A DNA stretch of 64,000 bases from Mugil cephalus. Its lineage: Eukaryota; Chordata; Actinopteri; Mugiliformes; Mugilidae. The stretch lies in contig NC_061771.1 in NCBI RefSeq assembly GCF_022458985.1, positions 31,759,764-31,823,763 of the forward strand, read 5' to 3'. Shown here piece by piece: positions 60,901-64,000 of this stretch (position 1 is the first letter of the stretch; the number at the start of each line of letters is the position of its first letter). The notes beneath the pieces are model-generated. The model did not search any database. It saw only the letters and a list, made by a program, of their open reading frames with translations, and was not told the DNA's origin. Both the position numbers and the translations under genes were made by a program.

Positions 60901-61212
60901 GAAAAAGCTTTTGCTGGGAAATATAATTTGATAAAAGCTGATGCAGTAATGATATTGTCATTATTATGATTATTATTATTACAGCTTTCCTACAAGCTCA
61001 CCTGTGTCCTGTCTGAACTGGTGCATGGACTGGAGGTCTATGATGTAGGGAGAGAGCCGGCTGTCCACCTGGCCGAGGACCACGCTCCCTCCTCGGGGGT
61101 CGCTGCTCCGGATGGCCGCCTCTATCTGGTGGGACACGGCGGGGCTGTAGGGCCGCCACCGGCCGTGTTCGTTGAGCCATTCCCACACCACCACGGCGGA
61201 GGCCAGGAGCAT
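36796..61212 (-). CDS. dtx4: dtx4, Deltex E3 ubiquitin ligase 4, complete coding region in 11 exons
   Basis: Deltex proteins bind the Notch intracellular region through WWE domains and ubiquitinate substrates through a RING finger; the adjoining Deltex C-terminal (DTC) domain binds ADP-ribose/NAD in this family. The eleven exons all join in phase with GT-AG sites and give 2265 nt, 754 residues. Order: WWE1 (about 1-71), WWE2 (72-142), Ser/Gly/Pro-rich linker (143-541), RING (about 543-606), DTC (about 607-754). The N-terminus [19 protein letters not shown] and the linker motif [20 protein letters not shown] are what I remember of DTX4, and differ from DTX1. The protein is longer than human DTX4 (about 619 residues) mainly because of low-complexity sequence in exon 3. 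The start is the ATG at 61212-61210, with A at -3. A fish dtx4a/dtx4b distinction cannot be made here. Confidence 0.96.
36999..37097 (-). CDS. dtx4: dtx4 exon 10 (DTC)
   Basis: 99 nt, exactly 33 codons, acceptor ctctcag, donor gtaact. It encodes [20 protein letters not shown] and [12 protein letters not shown], part of the ADP-ribose-binding DTC fold. Confidence 0.95.
37240..37801. mobile_element. TIR repeat in dtx4 intron 9
   Basis: Left end agtgcgtttacatgcac and inverted right end cgtgtttacacgcactt. About 560 bp without a transposase; a non-autonomous DNA element. The superfamily is not clear. Confidence 0.5.
38011..38100 (-). CDS. dtx4: dtx4 exon 9 (DTC)
   Basis: 90 nt, exactly 30 codons, acceptor cttccag, donor gtgagc. 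It encodes [20 protein letters not shown] and [10 protein letters not shown], conserved DTC-domain sequence. Confidence 0.95.
39151..39304 (-). CDS. dtx4: dtx4 exon 8 (RING end, DTC start)
   Basis: 154 nt, acceptor ccgtcag, donor gtagga, ends in phase 0. [18 protein letters not shown] supplies the last RING cysteine pair; the rest ([19 protein letters not shown]) opens the Deltex C-terminal domain. Confidence 0.95.
39392..39558 (-). CDS. dtx4: dtx4 exon 7 (RING finger, first part)
   Basis: 167 nt, acceptor ccccag, donor gtaggt, ends in phase 2. It begins DCTICMEPL (first zinc ligands) and carries [20 protein letters not shown] (central Cys/His ligands). The segment between ligand pairs is Gly/Pro-rich. 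Confidence 0.95.
39650..39711 (-). CDS. dtx4: dtx4 exon 6
   Basis: 62 nt, acceptor tgtccag, donor gtacca, ends in phase 0. It encodes [20 protein letters not shown], the basic stretch just before the RING finger. Confidence 0.94.
39737..40190. repeat. eight-unit minisatellite filling dtx4 intron 5
   Basis: Units of about 55-62 bp with core 'gctcctccaggaggtgcagg' followed by gctcactgactg and a variable (at)n spacer. The last unit (40140-40190) runs straight into the exon 5 donor, so each unit carries a copy of the donor-like GTCAGTGAGC on the gene strand. Confidence 0.95.
40191..40352 (-). CDS. dtx4: dtx4 exon 5
   Basis: 162 nt, acceptor cctccag, donor gtcagtgag, ends in phase 1. It encodes [20 protein letters not shown] through [10 protein letters not shown]. 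Its donor lies inside the first unit of the intron 5 minisatellite. Confidence 0.94.
40435..40496 (-). CDS. dtx4: dtx4 exon 4
   Basis: 62 nt, acceptor ctcctccag, donor gtaaca, ends in phase 1. It encodes [20 protein letters not shown], which is nearly invariant in DTX1 and DTX4. The following intron is only 82 nt and is almost all CCT/CTG-rich. Confidence 0.95.
40788..41010. repeat. ttactaatg / ttataattg satellite in dtx4 intron 3
   Basis: About 220 bp of alternating 9-mers gttactaat and gttataa(c/t)t in higher-order groups. It gives a meaningless Asn/Ile/Ser frame on the minus strand. Confidence 0.95.
42826..42970. repeat. 39-bp AT-rich tandem repeat
   Basis: About 3.5 units of a 39-bp sequence (ttaaactaattttatat core). 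It lies within a wider AT-rich, ttaattta-rich stretch to about 43260 in dtx4 intron 3. Confidence 0.75.
43500..44297. repeat. purine tract at the start of dtx4 intron 3
   Basis: Nearly pure A/G on the plus strand over 43800-44297 and again at 43500-43555. On the gene strand it is a polypyrimidine run starting right after the exon 3 donor. An inner block of about 85 bp (43985-44070) is repeated at 44180-44265. Confidence 0.95.
44299..45209 (-). CDS. dtx4: dtx4 exon 3 (long Ser/Gly/Pro-rich linker)
   Basis: 911 nt, acceptor cctccag, donor gtgagtcc, ends in phase 2. It begins [20 protein letters not shown] and contains the Cys motif [13 protein letters not shown] typical of Deltex, then Gly, Pro and Ser runs (one of about fifteen serines), and ends QSRALIASG as in DTX4. 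Very GC-rich; long open frames in other frames and on the plus strand here are by-products of composition. Confidence 0.93.
45333..45580. mobile_element. short MITE with 15-bp perfect TIRs
   Basis: attaccgtaactcac at the left and gtgagttacggtaat at the right, 248 bp, in dtx4 intron 2. No coding sequence. Flanks show no clear target duplication. Confidence 0.65.
46090..46304 (-). CDS. dtx4: dtx4 exon 2 (WWE domain 2)
   Basis: 215 nt, acceptor tttcag, donor gtttgt, ends in phase 0. It encodes the second WWE domain with [34 protein letters not shown] and [12 protein letters not shown]. It is separated from exon 1 by a 14.7-kb intron, by far the largest of the gene. Confidence 0.95.
46680..47096 (+). 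mobile_element. Myb/SANT-like protein fragment of Harbinger-transposon type
   Basis: The open frame at 46755-47096 contains [20 protein letters not shown] and [14 protein letters not shown], which fit the second and third helices of the Myb-like domain in Harbinger accessory proteins and NAIF1-like genes (VN...RT..E...KW.D). Preceding wording in another frame ([14 protein letters not shown]) looks like helix 1. No transposase or TIR is seen. Likely dead. Confidence 0.5.
47521..47919. repeat. foldback (inverted repeat) in dtx4 intron 1
   Basis: 47521-47575 and 47861-47919 are inverse copies (gggctttaaataggaacatg against catgttcctgtttaaagccc), and an inner actcacctgt motif is mirrored as well. 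It may be a palindromic MITE. Confidence 0.7.
51667..52159. mobile_element. hAT-type MITE, near complete, in dtx4 intron 1
   Basis: 493 bp with TIRs TAGGGATGG.TA and its complement TA.CCATCCCTA. Flanks CTGACGAC and CTGACAAC form a 7-of-8 target duplication. A second copy lies at 5698. Confidence 0.78.
53280..53730. repeat. gctaatg-rich repeat, copy 1
   Basis: Irregular gctaatg steps, then 'cttgtttctgcacatataga' and 'caacctttagctga'. The tail matches copy 2 at 59885-60090. Confidence 0.65.
55498..56340. repeat. locally duplicated block, copy A
   Basis: Matches copy C at 57690-58310 in the same order: an 'aaataacttgtgactacggg' part, then a 'gagtttatggcagtgttgga' part. No gene recognised. Short frames ([16 protein letters not shown] in copy C) recur in several copies and suggest a former coding piece of unknown origin. 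Confidence 0.75.
56395..56530. repeat. locally duplicated block, partial copy
   Basis: Repeats the 'tctggagtagagaacacaaa' to 'ctgaatccagtcgactctag' part of copy A about 250 bp further on. Confidence 0.7.
57590..57689. repeat. locally duplicated block, copy B (short)
   Basis: Repeats only the 'cctggagacaaatcttccag' to 'aacatttctggagcagagaa' part, and runs straight into copy C. Confidence 0.7.
57690..58310. repeat. locally duplicated block, copy C
   Basis: Same order of parts as copy A, shortened by internal deletions. Confidence 0.75.
59885..60090. repeat. gctaatg-rich repeat, copy 2
   Basis: Same tail as 53620-53720 (gtttctgcacatatagacc, tagatttccatgaa, caacctttagttga). Confidence 0.65.
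61002..61212 (-). CDS. dtx4: dtx4 exon 1 (start codon, WWE domain 1)
   Basis: 211 nt ending in phase 1 before donor gtgagc. It encodes the first WWE domain, with [17 protein letters not shown] at the start and [16 protein letters not shown] at the end. The sequence before the ATG (ACAACATGC) is a good initiation context, and no longer in-frame start is suggested by family comparison. Confidence 0.96.
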
Positions 61213-62270
61213 GTTGTTATTGTTGGCCCTGGAGGGGAATCGGGAAAAGGGTTATAGCCTGGAAGCGAACACAAAACACCCCCCTACGAGCTCCTACTCC
61301 CTGCACCGGCTCTAACCTGCCCCTCTCCGTGTCGTGAAAGCCGGATAAGACAAAGCCCGGGTCGGGGTCTTACATGGGGCCGCGGCGGAGCTAACTCCGG
61401 GAGAAGGAGACGCATTCCTCCGCGAAGATCCGAGTTCCTCGCATGGTCCCCGGGGAGAAGGAAATCACGGCCCTCGCTTTGTTTTATATTTAAGTATAAC
61501 ACCGGTAATGACACGGAATAAAATCAGAAGTAAAGAAACAATAAAAGCGGCCGTGGACGTCGGCTCGTGGTCGTGCGCCCTCCCCGGACGGAGGCGCGTC
61601 TCCGGCCGCGGCCTTCCTCAAACCTCCTCGGTGTCGCCTGGTAAAAACACCCCGGGGATGTGGTTCCTCTTCACAGGCGACTCGGAGCTGAACGTATCGC
61701 CGTCCGCGGTGGAGTGCTTATTGTAGACGAGCGGCTTTAATAACGTCGGACAAAGTGTGGTGGTTGTTTTTGATTTTGGGGCGTAGGGGAGGAAAGTAGT
61801 CGCCTCCTCAGCAGGAAGGACTCTCCGACCAGAACCGGTTCAACTGGTCCGGATCATCCCGGCAAGAGTGCGCACAAACCCCGCGGACGCTTTTAACTAA
61901 GAAAGAACACCTCCCCGTGGCACCGAGGTCTCCTCGAGTGTCTTAATTGGAGTTTTAATTAACCGATAATTGAACTTTTCACCTGTTGATCTGATCTTCT
62001 TCAGACTCCGGGATCTACCCCTCCGGCTTCACCATGGCTCTCTGCGCGTCTCCTCACTCCTCCACCACAAAGACGAAATCCACAAAATCCTCCTTTTACT
62101 TGCGTGTTTTTTAAAAACAACAAAACACGCAACCCACGCATAGAGGAGCCGCCTCCTCTAATAACTGGAGGAAATAAACTGTGCCATCATAAGTTGTTAT
62201 TATTATTATTTTTAGTCCGGATCTATCCTACCGCGTCCATCTTCATCTTCACGGGTGGAAAAACTTTGTG
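61213..62270 (-). promoter_or_regulatory. dtx4: dtx4 5' UTR and GC/CpG-rich promoter region
   Basis: The kilobase before the dtx4 start codon is GC- and CpG-rich, most strongly at 61330-61680, with GC boxes and the restriction-like gcggccg pattern at 61540-61620. No TATA box is evident. This fits a CpG-island promoter of a developmental gene. The transcription start and any 5' UTR splicing are not visible. Confidence 0.6.
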
Positions 62271-62294
62271 TTGAAGCTTGTAGAGGGAGAGAGT

Positions 62295-62690
62295 GGGAGG
62301 ACCTTCACTCCCCCTCCTCCTCCTCCTCCTCCTCCTCCTAACCCTGCTCCCCCTCCTCTTTACTTCTTCCACTTGTCCCCCTTTCTTTACCTCCATCTCC
62401 TCCACTTCCTCTTCCTCCTCCTTCCCTCCTTCCCCCTTTCTTCTCCTTGTTCTATTTCTTCTCCTTTCCCCTTACTCCTCCTCCTCCTCGTATTCATCCC
62501 TTCCCTCCTTCTCCTCCTCTTCTTTACTCCTGCTCTTGCCCCTCTTCATCCTCTTCCTCCTCCTTTTCCCTCTCCTCATCCTCCTCTTCCTATTCCTCCT
62601 CCCCCTCCTCCTCCTATTCCTATTCCTCGTCCCCCTCTTCTTTTCTTCCTCCTCCTCCTCGTCCTCCTCCCCACGCACCGTGGACAACAT
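62295..62690. repeat. CT-rich polypyrimidine tract upstream of dtx4
   Basis: About 400 nt of nearly pure C/T on the plus strand built from CCT, CTT and TCC steps. On the dtx4 sense strand it is a polypurine tract. Long open frames in it (Ser/Leu/Pro or Glu/Arg/Lys) are composition by-products. It lies beyond the CpG-rich promoter and could form triplex DNA or act as a nucleosome-excluding element; that is inference. Confidence 0.85.
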
Positions 62691-62699
62691 TAACACAGG

Positions 62700-64000
62700 C
62701 TCCCATAAGCATTTCACAGTTTTATATACTCTACTGCTTTTATTCTACTATTTGTATTTGATTATTAAATAAATGCAAAATGTTTTATTGAATGTGTTTG
62801 TCATTTGTTGTGGTGAAATGCTGCCGCCTGGTGGTATTAAATGATAAATGCATTTCATTTTTTAACGAGGCGCCAGATTAAATAAAACTAATAATAATAG
62901 TAATGATAAAAATGAAGTCAATTTTTGCGTAATATAAACTAATTAATGTTTTAAGTTGGTATATATTCGTTAATTTCGTTCCACCGCAAAAGAAACACTC
63001 GCAGATCGCGGTCTAAAAAGGGAACTATTTTATGTGTAGTAACACAAGGCGCAGTCATCCCAGGCTCCATAGCTCAGGGGTTAGAGCACTGGTCTTGTAA
63101 ACCAGGGGTCGCGAGTTCAAATCTCGCTGGGGCCTGCACTTCGTTTTTTTTTTTTTTTTTTTTTTAAATAAATTTCTTTATTACTTTCTTTTAAAGTTTA
63201 TACTTATTTATATAAATTACCACTTTTTAATCGATTTAAACAATATAAACGAACGTGCAGTACAATAGCCACATATCTTTACCACAAGCACATTTCAAAT
63301 ACAACAATCGTGCACTAAATCTTAATTTTGGCCCTGCTATTCAACATTAGCTTCAAATGGATAATAAAATCAAACAACAATTCATCAACATTACCATCAG
63401 CCAATGTGAGAGAGGCCTTTAGCTGCTTAGAAGTTCCTCTGGTTCCTCTGGTTCCTCTCCCACTATGATGGAGTGATGTTGTCATCTTCAGTCTGTCTGA
63501 CTCTCTGTGGATTATTTGTGGCTTCCAAACTCTTTAGAGATGTTTGTGGAACCTTTTCCAGCCTGATGACCTAGAGGTTCAGTTCCCTGATAATATGTAA
63601 TAGGATTGATTGGGTTCTTTTCATTCATCTAAAACTTGTGAGATTTTCTTTCTAAATTTTACATTTCTCACCAATGTTGTGACAAGTCTCATGTTGAGAA
63701 CCCTGGTACGTCTCCAGGAAATTAAAGCAAGGGAAGAGAGAAATGATGGTCACACCACAGCGAAATAAATTGCAAACCTTTACATATTTAATGACACCCA
63801 AACATTTACACATATTTAAACACTGGAACATGTAACGAGAGAATGCAAATAAGCAAAATATCTGTTTTGGCTGTGCAGCCTACACATAGATCCAACTACA
63901 TCCAAACACACGCAAACATGACTCTGTAATATATATACTTTACATCTGTTCACAGTTCTTTGATATTTAATTGAGAACAATGAATGAATGATATTACAAG
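62700..64000. other. dtx4 upstream flank, no protein gene recognised
   Basis: Apart from tRNA-Thr at 63063 there is a T-rich stretch and a single-copy-looking AT-rich sequence; ggttcctctggttcctct at 63440 is a small triplication. Confidence 0.6.
63063..63135 (+). tRNA. tRNA-Thr (TGT)
   Basis: 73 nt. Acceptor GGCTCCA pairs with TGGGGCC, anticodon stem CTGGT/ACCAG with loop CTTGTAA, T arm GCGAG-TTCAAAT-CTCGC. It is followed within 10 nt by a long T run (from about 63145) that serves as a Pol III terminator. Confidence 0.97.

Larger units (their letters stand above)
46305..61001 (-). other. dtx4: dtx4 intron 1 (14.7 kb)
   Basis: No further dtx4 exon is needed between exons 1 and 2, which join in phase 1. 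Contents: a Harbinger Myb-like fragment (46680-47100), a foldback (47521-47919), a hAT MITE (51667), tandem (taaac)n at 53407-53440 and (gcta)n/(tcta)n at 53542-53590, locally duplicated blocks (55.5-58.3 kb), a pair of gctaatg-rich repeats, and otherwise single-copy-looking sequence. Confidence 0.85.

Noticed and set aside
62268-62772. Pro/Leu/Ser-rich open frames on the plus strand
   Set aside because: They are readings of the CT tract in different frames; no start context or domain.

Overview
The window looks like teleost fish nuclear DNA. It carries a fish-type NLR gene (FISNA-NACHT with single-exon LRR units), a vertebrate Deltex gene in small exons, intron-bearing vertebrate tRNA genes, and a dense mix of fish-type transposons (hAT, Harbinger, Tc1, rve-integrase elements, a LINE, a Ty3 fossil). 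There are no bacterial-style operons. Both protein-coding host genes lie on the minus strand and were built exon by exon from splice sites and reading phase.

Layout. 1-15.8 kb: no host exon recognised; interspersed repeats, a hAT-type MITE with target duplication (6825-7326), a broken Ty3/gypsy-type fossil (about 10.15-11.85 kb) and a degraded LINE (about 11.9-14.3 kb). 15.8-24.1 kb: an NLRC3-like gene with an acidic N-terminal exon, a RING exon, an intact 1.84-kb FISNA-NACHT exon, five intact 174-nt LRR exons and one decayed one. The LRR array grew by local duplication that carried a MITE along. 24.6-32.5 kb: a layered mobile and tRNA complex. It holds a Tc1 transposase tail, two direct copies of a 0.4-0.5 kb sequence, a promoter-like insertion with three 75-bp CCAAT-rich repeats, a large inverted repeat whose arms each carry tRNA-Tyr and tRNA-Glu (whole on the right, decayed on the left), a TIR transposon with a HECT-type ubiquitin ligase gene opposed to an rve-type integrase, and a ZMYM1-like hAT remnant.

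36.8-61.2 kb: the whole coding region of dtx4 (Deltex E3 ligase of the Notch pathway), 11 exons and 754 residues: two WWE domains, a long low-complexity linker, RING and the Deltex C-terminal domain. Its 14.7-kb first intron holds MITEs, a Harbinger Myb-like fragment, a foldback and locally duplicated repeats. Other introns hold a splice-donor-derived minisatellite, a 9-12 bp satellite and a 0.5-kb pyrimidine tract. A GC/CpG-rich promoter region lies upstream, then a polypyrimidine tract, then a tRNA-Thr gene at 63.06 kb.

The two host genes have no evident functional link beyond both encoding RING-containing proteins. Everything rests on reading by eye; family names are from recognised motifs, not database searches.
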